From assembly GCA_045599305.1 (NCBI GenBank), contig JAZRVU010000066.1, positions 1-52,943 of the forward strand: DNA of 52,943 bases, read 5' to 3'. Below are positions 32,317-41,814 of the stretch, piece by piece. A program made the translations under genes and the position numbers. Position 1 is the stretch's first letter. Every line of letters starts with the position of its first letter. The notes beneath the pieces were generated by a model. That model was not told the origin of the DNA and ran no database searches. It saw nothing but the letters and a program-made list of their open reading frames with translations. Source of the DNA: SIG588 sp045599305. GTDB lineage: Bacteria; Bacillota; Clostridia; Oscillospirales; Acutalibacteraceae.

Positions 32317-32946
32317 ATGACGAAAAAACAGATCGCCGCCGAGGCAGTCCGGCGGCTGAAAGAAAAATATCCCGACGGGGTCTGTTCGCTCGAGGCGGCC
32401 GACCCGTTTCGTCTGTTGGTGGCGGTGCGGCTTTCGGCGCAGTGTACCGATGCCCGTGTCAATCTGGTCACCCCTGCACTGTTCGCGCGGTTTCCCGACG
32501 CCGCCGCCTTTGCCGCGGCCGAGCCGGAGGAGGTCGAGCCGTATATCCGCTCCTGCGGCTTTTTCCGCGCCAAGGCACACGATCTGGTGATGATGGCGCG
32601 GATGCTGCAGAGCGAGTATGGCGGGCGTATTCCCGACACGGTGGAGGAGATGACCCGCCTGCCGGGCGTGGGGCGCAAGACGGCCAATCTCGTGTGCGGC
32701 GATGTCTACGGCGTGCCGGGCGTGGTGGTGGCGGACACCCATTGCATCCGCATCAGCAACCGGCTGGGGCTCTGCGACACACGTGATCCGAAAGGCGTGG
32801 AGTTTGCCCTGCGCCCGATCCTGCCGCCGGAAGAGAGCAATAATTTCTGCCACCGGCTCGTGCTTTTCGGGCGGGAGGTATGCTCTGCCCGCGCACCGCA
32901 GTGCGATGCCTGCCCGCTGGCCGACATCTGCCGCAAGCGGTTATAG
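32317..32946 (+). CDS. nth: Endonuclease III, DNA glycosylase/AP lyase
   Basis: Removes oxidised pyrimidines in base excision repair. The helix-hairpin-helix is LPGVGRKTANLV, with the catalytic Lys; the catalytic Asp is in VVADTHCIRISNRLG. The iron-sulphur cluster has the exact C-x6-C-x2-C-x5-C spacing near the C-terminus (CSARAPQCDACPLADIC). The ATG at 32317 has a GAGGTG site and lies just after a consensus promoter; the frame's earlier codons overlap that promoter. 209 residues, normal. Its TAG stop (32944-32946) lies in the first bases of the short inverted repeat. Confidence 0.97.
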   Translation: MTKKQIAAEAVRRLKEKYPDGVCSLEAADPFRLLVAVRLSAQCTDARVNLVTPALFARFPDAAAFAAAEPEEVEPYIRSCGFFRAKAHDLVMMARMLQSEYGGRIPDTVEEMTRLPGVGRKTANLVCGDVYGVPGVVVADTHCIRISNRLGLCDTRDPKGVEFALRPILPPEESNNFCHRLVLFGREVCSARAPQCDACPLADICRKRL

Positions 32947-32997
32947 CCGAATAAGGCTCGCCGAACGGCGACCGGGTTCGGCTCTCTTCGGCTATAG
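32942..32997. repeat. 56-bp palindromic short form of the TA-flanked element
   Basis: Begins tatagccgaa and ends ttcggctata, a perfect 10-bp terminal inverted repeat around a GC-rich middle with further pairing. In reverse orientation it matches the first ~47 bases of the 280-bp element with only four mismatches. A 13-bp direct copy of its first bases, tatagccgaataa, recurs at 32993-33005. Both convergent genes around it end with a TAG lying in the repeat ends. Confidence 0.75.
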
Positions 32998-33387
32998 CCG
33001 AATAATCCACCGGCGGCAGGCGACATAAAGCGGCATGGCCGCGGCGCTGAGCAGCCCCCACAAAACGGAAAAGGGCAGGCAGATCTGTCCCAACAGATTA
33101 AGCGGGCGGCGGCTGTAGTCCCACACGTTCATGCGAAAGCGCAGATTGACGATGCAGCCGCACAGGAATTCGGCCGCCGTGATCAGCAGGGAACAGAGGG
33201 CACAGCGCGCCGCCGGATGCCATTTTTTGCAGTGCGTGGCCACCGCCCCGATGAGATGGAAGCACCCGCCGCCCAACAGAAACATCGTCCAGTGGCTGTG
33301 TCCCCGCCAGCATTTTTCCAGCAGCACATATCCCGCGCCGCCCAGTAAAAACAGCGCCGCGGCGCATTTCCATCGGTGCTTCGTCAT
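32992..33387 (-). CDS. CmpB-family (putative ABC transporter permease) membrane protein
   Basis: 131 residues with four hydrophobic helices and the PF06541-type pattern: YVLLEKCWRGHSHWTMFLLGGGCF, then LLITAAEFLCGCIVN, then VWDYSRRPLNLLGQICLPFSVLWGLLS. This matches the Clostridia-rich family annotated 'putative ABC transporter permease'; no transport role is proven, and no ATPase gene is nearby. The stop TAG (32992-32994) is inside the short inverted repeat, so the final residues ...RRWIIRL are partly encoded by the repeat. Confidence 0.8.
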   Translation of the reverse strand: MTKHRWKCAAALFLLGGAGYVLLEKCWRGHSHWTMFLLGGGCFHLIGAVATHCKKWHPAARCALCSLLITAAEFLCGCIVNLRFRMNVWDYSRRPLNLLGQICLPFSVLWGLLSAAAMPLYVACRRWIIRL

Positions 33388-33457
33388 CCGGCATCCCCCT
33401 TTTTTGTGAGGATGTCCCGGTGGCGGAGAAAATATGCAAAACCAAGATGCAAAACCA

Positions 33458-33487
33458 AGAAGCCCCCATCCGCAGATGGGGGCTTCT
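33458..33487. terminator. Stem-loop terminator
   Basis: agaagcccccatc / gatgggggcttct with a four-base loop. It ends the lipoprotein gene transcribed from the right. Next to it a 13-base unit, atgcaaaaccaag, occurs twice in tandem (33434-33459). Confidence 0.75.
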
Positions 33488-33515
33488 GTTTATCGCGTCG
33501 GTACCGTTTGCCGCG

Positions 33516-34589
33516 TCACGGCTCTTCTGCCGGGGGCAGCGGCATTTTGTAAAGGTACTCTCCGTCGAGCCAGTACACATAGTCGTCCTCTGCCGGCCAA
33601 TACAGGCTGCTTGTCGGCAGGGGATACAGGGGCTCGCTTTCGCCGGTCACCGCATCCACACGGTGCCAGAGGAAAAAGCCCGTTTCGCTGTCGGTACAGG
33701 CCAGCAGCCCCTGCTCCTGCGGCACCAGTCGGGAATACTGCTCTGCCACCGCCTTGTGCCATACGACCCATTTCGCATCATCCACGTTCCATGACTGATA
33801 GGTATAGTGCGCGGGGGAGTCCATGGGCGGCGCGACCGCCCACAGAATGGTGCGGCCGTAAAAGGTCGGGAAAGCGATCGTGGTGTCGGCCACCGGGTCG
33901 CACAACACCGTGGTCTCCCCGGTGTCGATTTGGAATGCGTTCAGTTCATATACAAGCCCTTCCCGGTCCAGACAACCGTAATACACCACGCCGTCCAGCA
34001 TGGCCGCCCCCTCGATCTGGTGCGGCGACACCTCGGTGAATCCCTCGGCGGCAATGTCGTAGAGCCACAGACCGGTTGGCTCCTCACGGCACAGCAGATA
34101 CCCGTTTTGGTAATCTATGGGCGTGACCTGCTTTTTTGTGAAGGTCTCCGGTAAAGCGAGCGTGTAGAGCCGGCCGTCCTTCCAAAGGATCAACCGCTCG
34201 TCAGTGCCATAGCACATCACCGCATTTTCGCAGATCCAGTAGTTCTGCACGTTTTCCACGGTCAGTTCCTTTGCGGCGGTCACCTGACTGATCGCCTTAT
34301 CCGCATCCACCAGATACAGGGTGTTTTCGTACAGGACAAAAAGGTCATCCCTTTCCCGTTTTCGGATCTCACCGCCATCGGAAAACACCGCTTTGCTCTC
34401 GGTTTTGGCAAGCGCTTTCAAAAAAGCCGACTTGTCGGACGTTACCGGGGGCGTATAGCCGCCCTCGGTGGGCGCGGTCGTTGTCACGACCGTTGGGGCA
34501 GGGTCATCGGATGGCGCTTGGGTGCCGGCGGCACATCCGCAAAGGGACAGTGTGAGCGCGAAGACCAACAAAACAGCGATTTTTTTCAT
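33516..34589 (-). CDS. Lipoprotein with a beta-propeller-like domain
   Basis: 357 residues. A signal peptide MKKIAVLLVFALTLSLCGC with lipobox LCGC anchors it to the outer face of the membrane. A Thr/Pro-rich linker (~20-50) leads to a domain with repeating short beta segments (LFVLYENTLYLVDADK, LILWKDGRLYTLALP, GLWLYDIAAEGFTEV, YVYWLDGEYLYKM) that suggests a propeller of the DUF5050 kind. The ATG at 34589 follows AGGAGG and gives a proper signal peptide; nine codons upstream are not needed. Function unknown; a surface sensing or binding role is inference. Confidence 0.8.
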   Translation of the reverse strand: MKKIAVLLVFALTLSLCGCAAGTQAPSDDPAPTVVTTTAPTEGGYTPPVTSDKSAFLKALAKTESKAVFSDGGEIRKRERDDLFVLYENTLYLVDADKAISQVTAAKELTVENVQNYWICENAVMCYGTDERLILWKDGRLYTLALPETFTKKQVTPIDYQNGYLLCREEPTGLWLYDIAAEGFTEVSPHQIEGAAMLDGVVYYGCLDREGLVYELNAFQIDTGETTVLCDPVADTTIAFPTFYGRTILWAVAPPMDSPAHYTYQSWNVDDAKWVVWHKAVAEQYSRLVPQEQGLLACTDSETGFFLWHRVDAVTGESEPLYPLPTSSLYWPAEDDYVYWLDGEYLYKMPLPPAEEP

Positions 34590-34620
34590 ATGGCGCCTCC
34601 TACAGTATAATTTCAATTAC

Positions 34621-34649
34621 ACTATATCACGTCCAAACGAAAAAGGCAA
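34621..34649 (-). promoter_or_regulatory. Promoter of the lipoprotein gene
   Basis: On the minus strand, TTGCCT, a 17-bp spacer and TATAGT with an extended -10 TGA, about 30 bases before the start codon. Confidence 0.6.
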
Positions 34650-34713
34650 TAGCAAACAAAAAAAGTCAATAAAATATCGAAAAATTAACAAATAGTTCAT
34701 ATATGTGACCGAC

Positions 34714-35739
34714 TTATCGGATGAGACCGCCGCCCAGCAGCAGATCGCCCTGATAAAACACCACCGACTGCCCCGGCGTGACCGAGCGCTGCGGTGTGTT
34801 GAACTCCAGAAACGCGGTGCCGTCCGGCTGCGGGGTGAGAAGCGCGGGGGCGGGGGGCGCCTGATAGCGGATCTTCGCCTCTACTGTGATCGGTGTGGTC
34901 GGCGGGGCGACCGACACGAAGTTGAGCCGGTCGGCCACCAGCCGGTCGGCCATCTGTGTGCCCTCTTCGCCCAGTGTCACGGTGTTGTCCGCCGCGTTCA
35001 GCCCGATGACGTACATGGGCTGTCCCAGCGCGATGCCCAGTCCCTTGCGCTGGCCGATGGTGTAGCGGGTGAGGCCGCTGTGCCGCCCCAGCACCCGCCC
35101 TGCCTTGTCCACGAAATCGCCCGGCCGGTCGGTAAGGCCGGTGTGGCGCTCGATAAAGGCGGCGTGGTCGTCATCCTCCACGAAGCAGATCTCCATGCTG
35201 TCGCCCTTGTCGGCCACGGGCAGTGCCGCCCGACGCGCCAGTTCGCGCACGGCGGCCTTGTCCATCCCCGCGAGCGGGAAGCGTGCGGCCGCCAACTGCT
35301 CCTGCGACAACTGCCACAGCATATAACTCTGATCCTTTTGCGAGGCGGTGCGGCGCAATTCCCACCGGCCGCTCTCTTCGTTGAAGCGGCGGTCGGCATA
35401 GTGGCCGGTGGCGATGGCGTCGCCGCCGTGTGCCCGCGCCCACTCCCACATCGCGCCGAATTTCAGCGCCCGGTTGCAGTCCACACAGGGATTGGGGGTG
35501 CGGCCGCGGCGGTATTCCGCGCAGAACACATCCACCACTTGTCGGCAGAATATTTCACTGAAATCGGCCACCTGATGCGTGATGTCCAGCGCCTCACACA
35601 CCCGGCGGGCGTCGGCAGTGTCCTCGCCGCCCCAAAGCCGCATGGTCACCCCAACCACGCGGCAGCCCTGCTCTTTGAGCAGAAGCGCCGCCACAGAACT
35701 GTCCACGCCGCCGCTCATACCCACAAAGACTGTTTCCAA
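34714..35739 (-). CDS. mnmA: tRNA-specific 2-thiouridylase MnmA
   Basis: Thiolates U34 of tRNA-Lys, -Glu and -Gln at position 2. 341 residues: PP-loop GMSGGVDSSV at 7-16, first catalytic Cys85 in NPCVDCN, second catalytic Cys185 in DSMEICF, and the C-terminal barrel with GQRKGLGIALG. Normal length and complete. DUF1846 lies upstream on the same strand, with a stem-loop between. No cysteine desulfurase gene adjoins it here. Confidence 0.97.
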   Translation of the reverse strand: METVFVGMSGGVDSSVAALLLKEQGCRVVGVTMRLWGGEDTADARRVCEALDITHQVADFSEIFCRQVVDVFCAEYRRGRTPNPCVDCNRALKFGAMWEWARAHGGDAIATGHYADRRFNEESGRWELRRTASQKDQSYMLWQLSQEQLAAARFPLAGMDKAAVRELARRAALPVADKGDSMEICFVEDDDHAAFIERHTGLTDRPGDFVDKAGRVLGRHSGLTRYTIGQRKGLGIALGQPMYVIGLNAADNTVTLGEEGTQMADRLVADRLNFVSVAPPTTPITVEAKIRYQAPPAPALLTPQPDGTAFLEFNTPQRSVTPGQSVVFYQGDLLLGGGLIR

Positions 35740-35779
35740 ATCCGTTTGCTCCTTTTCGGTTTACTCACATGAAACAGCA

Positions 35780-35810
35780 ACGCCGCCGGTTTTTTGAAAA
35801 ACGGCGGCGT
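35780..35810 (-). terminator. Stem-loop between DUF1846 and mnmA, weak terminator
   Basis: acgccgccg / cggcggcgt, with an inner A/T stretch that can extend the stem. There is no clear U-run after it, so efficiency is doubtful and mnmA may be read through from DUF1846. Confidence 0.4.
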
Positions 35811-35822
35811 CGAATGACCGTA

Positions 35823-37307
35823 TCAGCCGTGGAACAGGCGCTTGGTCTGGTAACGCGGCTCACAGGTGAGGTTGATGTGCAGCTTCTTGAGCGTGCTCTC
35901 ATCCACCTGCGACAAAATCACGGAGGAGTGCATCTCGCATCCGGCCAGCTTGTCCAGCTGCTGCATCGCGAGTTCCGCTGTCGGGTCGGTCGCGGCGCAG
36001 ATGGAGAGCGCCACCAGTACCTCGTCCACGTGCAGCCGCGGATTGTGGTTGCCCAGATGATTGACCTTCAGATCCTGCACCGGCTCAATGACGGCGGGGG
36101 AGATGAGGCAGATGCCGTCGTCGATGTTGCCGAGCGCCTTCAGGGCGTTGAGCAGCATGGCGGAGGAGGCACCCAGCAGATTGGAGGTCTTGCCGGTGAT
36201 GACCCGGCCGTCCGGCAGTTCGATGGCGGCGGCGGGCGCTTCGGTAGCCTCCGCCTTGGCCATGGCCGCCACGGCGGCGGGACGGTCTTCCGCCGTGATG
36301 CCGGCCATCTTCATCAGCAGTTCGATCTTGGAGACCTCCTCCTCGTTGGAGGCACCCTTGCGCTGGTTGCACAAGGCACCATAATACCGGCGCAGGATCT
36401 CCGCCCGCGCCGCGGCGCACACGGCTTCGTCGTCAAAGATGCAGTTGCCTGCCACGTTCACGCCCATGTCGGTGGGGGATTTGTAGGGGCAGGAGCCGCC
36501 GATCTTTTCGAACATGGCGGCCAGCACCGGGAAGATCTCCACATCGCGGTTATAGTTCACGGCCAGCGAGCCGTAGGCCTCCAGATGGAACGGGTCGATC
36601 ATGTTGACATCGTTGAGATCGGCGGTGGCGGCCTCGTAGGCCATGTTCACCGGATGCTTGAGCGGCAGGTTCCAGATGGGGAAGGTCTCGAATTTGGCAT
36701 AGCCGGCGGAGACACCGCGGGCGTTGTCGTGATAGAGCTGGCTTAAGCAGACGGCCATCTTGCCGCTGCCGGGGCCGGGCGCGGTGACCACCACCAGCGA
36801 GCGGCTCGTTTCGATGTATTCATTTTTGCCGTAGCCCTCGTCGCTGACGATGGCGGCGATGTCGGAGGGGTATCCGGCGATGGGATAGTGGCGGGAGACC
36901 TTGACACCAAGCCCTTCCAGCCGGGCCTTGAACGCGTCGGCGGCCGGCTGTGCGGCATAGCGGGTGAGTACCACGCTGCCCACGAACAGCCCGAAACCGC
37001 GGAAAGCGTCGATAAGGCGCAGCACATCCTGATCGTAGGTGATGCCCAGATCGCCGCGCACCTTGTTCTTTTCGATATCGTAGGCGTTGATGACGATGAC
37101 GATCTCCGCCTGATCCTTCAACTGGGTGAGCATTTTGATCTTACTGTCCGGCTTGAAGCCCGGCAGCACGCGGGAGGCGTGATAATCGTCGAACAGCTTG
37201 CCGCCGAACTCCAGATACAGTTTGCCGCCGAACTGGGCGATCCGCTGGCGGATCTGTTCCGATTGCAGTTTCAGGTATTTGTCGTTATCAAAGCCGATTT
37301 TCGTCAT
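35823..37307 (-). CDS. DUF1846 family protein
   Basis: 494 residues, cytoplasmic, matching the DUF1846 family of Firmicutes along its full length. Recognisable parts are the N-terminal GFDNDKYLKLQSEQI, the FGGKLFDDYHASRVLPGF segment, and VVTAPGPGSGKMAVCLSQLYHD, a P-loop-like GPGSGK. A known family structure shows a nucleotide-type fold, but the reaction is not established. It has its own promoter and lies upstream of mnmA. Confidence 0.93.
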   Translation of the reverse strand: MTKIGFDNDKYLKLQSEQIRQRIAQFGGKLYLEFGGKLFDDYHASRVLPGFKPDSKIKMLTQLKDQAEIVIVINAYDIEKNKVRGDLGITYDQDVLRLIDAFRGFGLFVGSVVLTRYAAQPAADAFKARLEGLGVKVSRHYPIAGYPSDIAAIVSDEGYGKNEYIETSRSLVVVTAPGPGSGKMAVCLSQLYHDNARGVSAGYAKFETFPIWNLPLKHPVNMAYEAATADLNDVNMIDPFHLEAYGSLAVNYNRDVEIFPVLAAMFEKIGGSCPYKSPTDMGVNVAGNCIFDDEAVCAAARAEILRRYYGALCNQRKGASNEEEVSKIELLMKMAGITAEDRPAAVAAMAKAEATEAPAAAIELPDGRVITGKTSNLLGASSAMLLNALKALGNIDDGICLISPAVIEPVQDLKVNHLGNHNPRLHVDEVLVALSICAATDPTAELAMQQLDKLAGCEMHSSVILSQVDESTLKKLHINLTCEPRYQTKRLFHG

Positions 37308-37348
37308 CCGTGCCCATCCTTCCCGAAGATCCGATCATATTCACTGCT

Positions 37349-37377
37349 ATTTTACCATTCCCGCCGCATCAAGTCAA
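37349..37377 (-). promoter_or_regulatory. Promoter of the DUF1846 gene
   Basis: On the minus strand, TTGACT, a 17-bp spacer and TAAAAT with an extended -10 TGG. Confidence 0.7.
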
Positions 37378-37454
37378 GCGGCAAAATGCCCGATATTTTC
37401 TTTGTTTTTTCGGCAGTTTCTGTGTACCGCCCGTCCGGCTGCGCAAATTGACTA

Positions 37455-37483
37455 TTGCAAAATATTGTGTGCCATGATAAGAT
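37455..37483 (+). promoter_or_regulatory. Promoter of dockerin protein 1
   Basis: TTGCAA (37455-37460), a 17-bp spacer and TAAGAT (37478-37483), about 65 bases before the start. Confidence 0.5.
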
Positions 37484-37546
37484 AAATACAATCGCCCAAT
37501 CGCCGCATCGGCGCAGTAAGAATCCAAAGATAGGGAGTATGCCAAT

Positions 37547-40500
37547 ATGACAAGACGTATACTGGCGATCCTGCTGTCGCTCTGCCTGCTGGTCCCGGCC
37601 ATGGGACTCACGGCTGTGCAGACGGTCAGCGCCGCCGACAATGGGTATGTGATCGCCGATATCCCGCTGAGATTCAGCGGGCTGCAGACGGTCGTCACGC
37701 TGGCGACCACCTCCGGTCAGCTTTTTTCCAAAAACGCGGAATTTGACCCGATCGATCTGACGAAGTACGGGTATCCGACCACCGGCACGATCGCACCGGA
37801 AAAGCTCGGTATCTCGATGGACCTGTATCTGGGCGGCGATAACGGGCTGGCTGCCATGGTGGCCAGAGGCGAGTATCGCGGGCAGTTCGAGATCACCAGC
37901 AGCGGCAAATACGATGTGGAAGAACTCGCCTGCAATCCGAATCTGCTCAAATGGAAGCAAAACGCCTGGAACCGCTGTGTGGTGGATCTTTCCCAATTCA
38001 CTGCAGCCACCGGCGGTGCGTTCGATCCCAAGAACTTCAACTGTCTGCGCCTTTACATGATGGGCTTCGCCGCCTTTGAAGGGCAGCAGTGCAGCATCAC
38101 CGTGTGCAATGTGCGTCTGGTCGACCTGACCAAGACGGCGCCCGGTGCGGATGAGGATCCGATCGGCGACGGCAGTTTCGCGCCCGTGCCGCCTGTGTGG
38201 CAGAAGATCGACATTGCCGACGGCTATGCGGACGATGAGCCCGTCATTGCCGGCTATAATCTAAAAGAATACGTGGCAGCCCACGGGATCACGAATATCC
38301 GTGACTACAGCCCCGTGATCCAGAGCCTTATCAACGGCTTGCAGACTGCGGGCGGCGGTGCACTGTTCATCCCCGCCGGGCATTATCCCTGCTATACCCC
38401 CATTTCCGTGCCGCACGGTGTCAGTGTGTACGGCGAATGGGTCGATCCCACCGAGCACCCCGAGGTGACCGGTACCGTGCTGGAGGTGTACGGCACCTCC
38501 GGCGACTTCCTGTCGCTGGCAGGCAACTCCCTTGTGAAAAATCTGGCGTTCTGGTACCCCGAGCAGGGGGCGACCGCGAGCACCATCAAGGCCTATCCTG
38601 CCACGATCGACTGCGGCGGCAGCAGCTCGCACATTGTGAATGTGACGCTGGTCAATTCGTATCTCGGTCTCTATCACAACAGCGGCGGCGGTCTGCCCAA
38701 TGCCACCAATGTGTACGGCACGCCGCTTTCCGTCGGTATCGACATGGATATGGTCACCGACATCATGCGGCTTGAAAATCTGCATTTCGCGGCCGATTAC
38801 TGGATCAATTCCGGCCTGCCCGGTGCTCCCGTCGGTACGGAGGAACAGGCGGCACTGCGCGATTATCTCCAATACAACGCGACCGGCTTCATCCTGCGCC
38901 GCATCGACTGGTCGTATCTGACCTGGTCGAGCGTGAAGGGCTATAACACCGGCCTGATCTTTGCGCAGTCCAGCAGCTCCTATCCCAACGGCCAAAGCCA
39001 TCATCTGCTGTTCGAAGACTGCAACGTGGGTCTGTATGTGTCCGGTGTGGCACCCGACGGCGAGATGGTCACCGATTCCGAATTCCGCGGCTGCGGCACC
39101 GGTGTGTGGGTCTCCAACGAGTCCGGCAACGCCACCGGCGTGCTGCAGCTCATCCGTGACACGTTCGAGTGCACGGGCAAAGCGGTGAATCAGGTGGGCT
39201 CCGTCAACACGGCGCTGCTCTCCTGCACGGTCAAGTCCGGCGGCGTGTCGATGGGCGGCGGCTGGCTCTCCGCCGCCGACAGCGTCTTTTACAATGAGGC
39301 ACCGCAGGTCGAACTGGAAAACGGTGCCGCGGGGGCTGTCATCCTCAACTGCAAGGACGGCAGCGGCAAGGATATCACGCTGAGCAATCCCTACCTCTGC
39401 CCGGTGACCGTGGACACCGAAGCGAGCGACATCGGTGAGATCCCCGCCGTTACGGCCGAGCAGGTGATGCCGCAGGTGAAGAAGCCCGCGAGCGATGACG
39501 TGTATCTCGCGACCGATCTGGACGACACCGGGAAAAACGATGTGACCGCCGCCCTGCAGGCGTGGCTGGATAAGGCGGCCAAGACGGGCGGTACCGTCTA
39601 TCTGCCCGGCGGCAACTACCGCCTGAACGGCTCGGTCACGGTGCCTTCCGGCGTGGAACTGCGCGGCTGCTGCGATTACGGCCGCATCCCGTACCGCGTC
39701 GGCACCATCCTTGCCGTCCGCGGCGGCGAGGACGATCCCGATGCCGCTCCCACCGTCATTCTGGAAGCGAACAGCGGCATCCGCGGTATCGTGTTCGATT
39801 ATCCGAACCAGTATCAGCAGAAGAAGTGGGTGACCTATCCCTACGGTATCCAGGGCCGCGGCGAGAATATTTACATCATCAATACCTCTTTCCGTGACGG
39901 CTGGAACGGCGTGGACCTGATGACCTACAAGTGCGAAAACCACTATGTGGATTTCCTGGGCGGCATCTGCCTCAATAATGCGCTTTCCGTCGGTCACGGT
40001 GTCGAAAACGGCATCCTGCGCAACTGCCATTTCAACTATAATGCGCTGGCCAGCGCCGGTGCGGCCAACTGGGGCGGCTGGGCATCCGTGCCGGTGCCGC
40101 AGGCCGATTTCATCCCGCTCATGCAGGAGCAGCTCAACCATCATGCGGTGATGATCCGCGTGGGCGACGTGAAAAACGAGATCATCTACGATTGCTTCAA
40201 CTATTCCGGCTACAACGGCCTGCTGTCCGAGGCGGAGGAGACCGGCGGCGCCCGGGCGGTGGTCTACGGTCACGGTTGTGACTATACCACCGTGGCCATC
40301 GACCTGCAATCGGCCGAAAAGGTCAATTTCGTCAACACCCAGCTCACCTCCTTCAACCAGATCGCCGATAAACTCATCGCCCGGATGCACTACATCCGTC
40401 TGGGCGAAAACTTCACGGGGGAGACCACCGTTACGGGTCTTGCTCTGTGGGCCGATCCGGACGAGGCGTTTTCCGTGCAGGGCGGCCGCCTGAATGTCTA

Positions 40501-41587
40501 CGGCCTCAACTGGCGCGCCTATTCCGACAAGATCGAACTGGCCGATGTGGGCCAAAACGGTCAGTTCAACGTGCGTGTCGGGCTCTTTAAGCACAACGCG
40601 GCTGTGAAGGCCCTGACAACGGAGTCGGCAGGGGAGAACCTCACCGTCAACGGCGGTTACTGCTTCGGCTCGGTGGTCGATACCGACCGCCTCGGCCGCT
40701 TCGATCATGTGCTGACCCGCCGGATCCGTTGGGACGTGCCGGAGAATGCACAGTTCACCCAGGACAATATGCTGTTCACCGAGGCGTTCACCGAGTATTC
40801 GTCGGTGCAGTCGGGCGCACGTGATTTCCAGTTCCTTTCGGACGGCGAAAGCTCCATCGTGCAGCCGAAGAACGACATGCTGGAGCTGACGCTGAAAAAT
40901 GCCGCTTCCAGTGTGGGTATCTACAATAAGAAAGCCCATCTCGCCTGCGGTACGGCGGAAAATTTCTATCACCTCGAGACCCGCGTGCGGGTAAAGACGC
41001 TGCGCGAATGCGCATTCAGCCGCATGGTGCTGCAGCTCTTCAGCAACGACGGCGATGTGGTCAACTGTGCCATCGTCACCAAGGACGGCCTGTTCGCCCA
41101 GAACGGGGACGAGGAGACCAAGGTGGCGGACTTCGCGGCGGACGAATGGTACCGTCTCGCCATCGAGGTCGACAACACCGATCCGGCCGCCAAGACCTAT
41201 ACGGTGATTTTGTACGATGACAAGTACACCGAACTCGGCCGCAGCGAGGCGATTCTCTTTGCGGAGGGGATCCAGGATGCGCGTGTCGACTTCAACACGG
41301 TGTGGCTAGGCCTGCTCTCCGACCGAGATGCCGGTGACAGTGTCGGCGCCATGTCGGTCGATTATTTCTTCGTCACCTACGGTGCCGCCGGTACTCTCGG
41401 TGATGTAAACGGCGACGACAAGATCGATTCCACCGACGCCCGTCTCATCCTCCAGTACTATGCGAAGAAGATCGGGGAAGACGGCCTCAACACTGCCGTG
41501 GCGGATGTGAACGGCGACAGCAAGGTCGATTCCACCGACGCCCGTCTCATCCTGCAATTGTACGCGAAGAAGATCAGCGAGTTCTAA
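37547..41587 (+). CDS. Secreted double beta-helix protein with C-terminal dockerin, copy 1
   Basis: 1346 residues. Signal peptide MTRRILAILLSLCLLVPAMG, cleaved near 29-30 (VSAA). N-terminal ~200 residues form a beta-sandwich-like domain. A first pectate-lyase-superfamily beta-helix (~240-620) opens with AGGGALFIPAGHYPCYTPI, and a second (~665-1080) with GGTVYLPGGNYRLNGSVTVPSGVELRG. A concanavalin-like domain follows (~1085-1275). Residues ~1283-1346 are a type I dockerin: two copies of DVNGDxKxDSTDARLILQ, each an F-hand calcium loop. The protein should dock onto a cohesin scaffold outside the cell. Catalytic residues cannot be assigned; pectin or another polysaccharide is a likely target. First of three tandem paralogues. 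Confidence 0.9.
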   Translation: MTRRILAILLSLCLLVPAMGLTAVQTVSAADNGYVIADIPLRFSGLQTVVTLATTSGQLFSKNAEFDPIDLTKYGYPTTGTIAPEKLGISMDLYLGGDNGLAAMVARGEYRGQFEITSSGKYDVEELACNPNLLKWKQNAWNRCVVDLSQFTAATGGAFDPKNFNCLRLYMMGFAAFEGQQCSITVCNVRLVDLTKTAPGADEDPIGDGSFAPVPPVWQKIDIADGYADDEPVIAGYNLKEYVAAHGITNIRDYSPVIQSLINGLQTAGGGALFIPAGHYPCYTPISVPHGVSVYGEWVDPTEHPEVTGTVLEVYGTSGDFLSLAGNSLVKNLAFWYPEQGATASTIKAYPATIDCGGSSSHIVNVTLVNSYLGLYHNSGGGLPNATNVYGTPLSVGIDMDMVTDIMRLENLHFAADYWINSGLPGAPVGTEEQAALRDYLQYNATGFILRRIDWSYLTWSSVKGYNTGLIFAQSSSSYPNGQSHHLLFEDCNVGLYVSGVAPDGEMVTDSEFRGCGTGVWVSNESGNATGVLQLIRDTFECTGKAVNQVGSVNTALLSCTVKSGGVSMGGGWLSAADSVFYNEAPQVELENGAAGAVILNCKDGSGKDITLSNPYLCPVTVDTEASDIGEIPAVTAEQVMPQVKKPASDDVYLATDLDDTGKNDVTAALQAWLDKAAKTGGTVYLPGGNYRLNGSVTVPSGVELRGCCDYGRIPYRVGTILAVRGGEDDPDAAPTVILEANSGIRGIVFDYPNQYQQKKWVTYPYGIQGRGENIYIINTSFRDGWNGVDLMTYKCENHYVDFLGGICLNNALSVGHGVENGILRNCHFNYNALASAGAANWGGWASVPVPQADFIPLMQEQLNHHAVMIRVGDVKNEIIYDCFNYSGYNGLLSEAEETGGARAVVYGHGCDYTTVAIDLQSAEKVNFVNTQLTSFNQIADKLIARMHYIRLGENFTGETTVTGLALWADPDEAFSVQGGRLNVYGLNWRAYSDKIELADVGQNGQFNVRVGLFKHNAAVKALTTESAGENLTVNGGYCFGSVVDTDRLGRFDHVLTRRIRWDVPENAQFTQDNMLFTEAFTEYSSVQSGARDFQFLSDGESSIVQPKNDMLELTLKNAASSVGIYNKKAHLACGTAENFYHLETRVRVKTLRECAFSRMVLQLFSNDGDVVNCAIVTKDGLFAQNGDEETKVADFAADEWYRLAIEVDNTDPAAKTYTVILYDDKYTELGRSEAILFAEGIQDARVDFNTVWLGLLSDRDAGDSVGAMSVDYFFVTYGAAGTLGDVNGDDKIDSTDARLILQYYAKKIGEDGLNTAVADVNGDSKVDSTDARLILQLYAKKISEF

Positions 41588-41627
41588 AAGCATAATTTGC
41601 TTTGGTGAGGAGATATTCCCGCTGCCG

Positions 41628-41665
41628 GGCACCCCGTGTCAATCGGACACGGGGTGCCTTTTTTG
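41628..41665 (+). terminator. Terminator of dockerin protein 1
   Basis: A 13-bp perfect stem, ggcaccccgtgtc / gacacggggtgcc, followed by six T. Confidence 0.92.
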
Positions 41666-41729
41666 CACAAAAGCGTCGGCACGCGGTTGTGCGTATTTCA
41701 CAAAACCCCAAACACATACAGCAAAAGTA

Positions 41730-41758
41730 TTGACACGATTTGCGAATGGTGCTATTGT
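41730..41758 (+). promoter_or_regulatory. Promoter of dockerin protein 2
   Basis: TTGACA (41730-41735), a 17-bp spacer and TATTGT (41753-41758). Confidence 0.7.
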
Positions 41759-41814
41759 ACGTCTAGGTATGCCCTGTGCATTTCTTATTTGACAGACGAA
41801 AGGACGATCGCACC

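Noticed and set aside
33434..33459. Tandem 13-base repeat atgcaaaaccaag as a possible CRISPR or origin element
   Set aside because: Only two units without spacers; too small for either.
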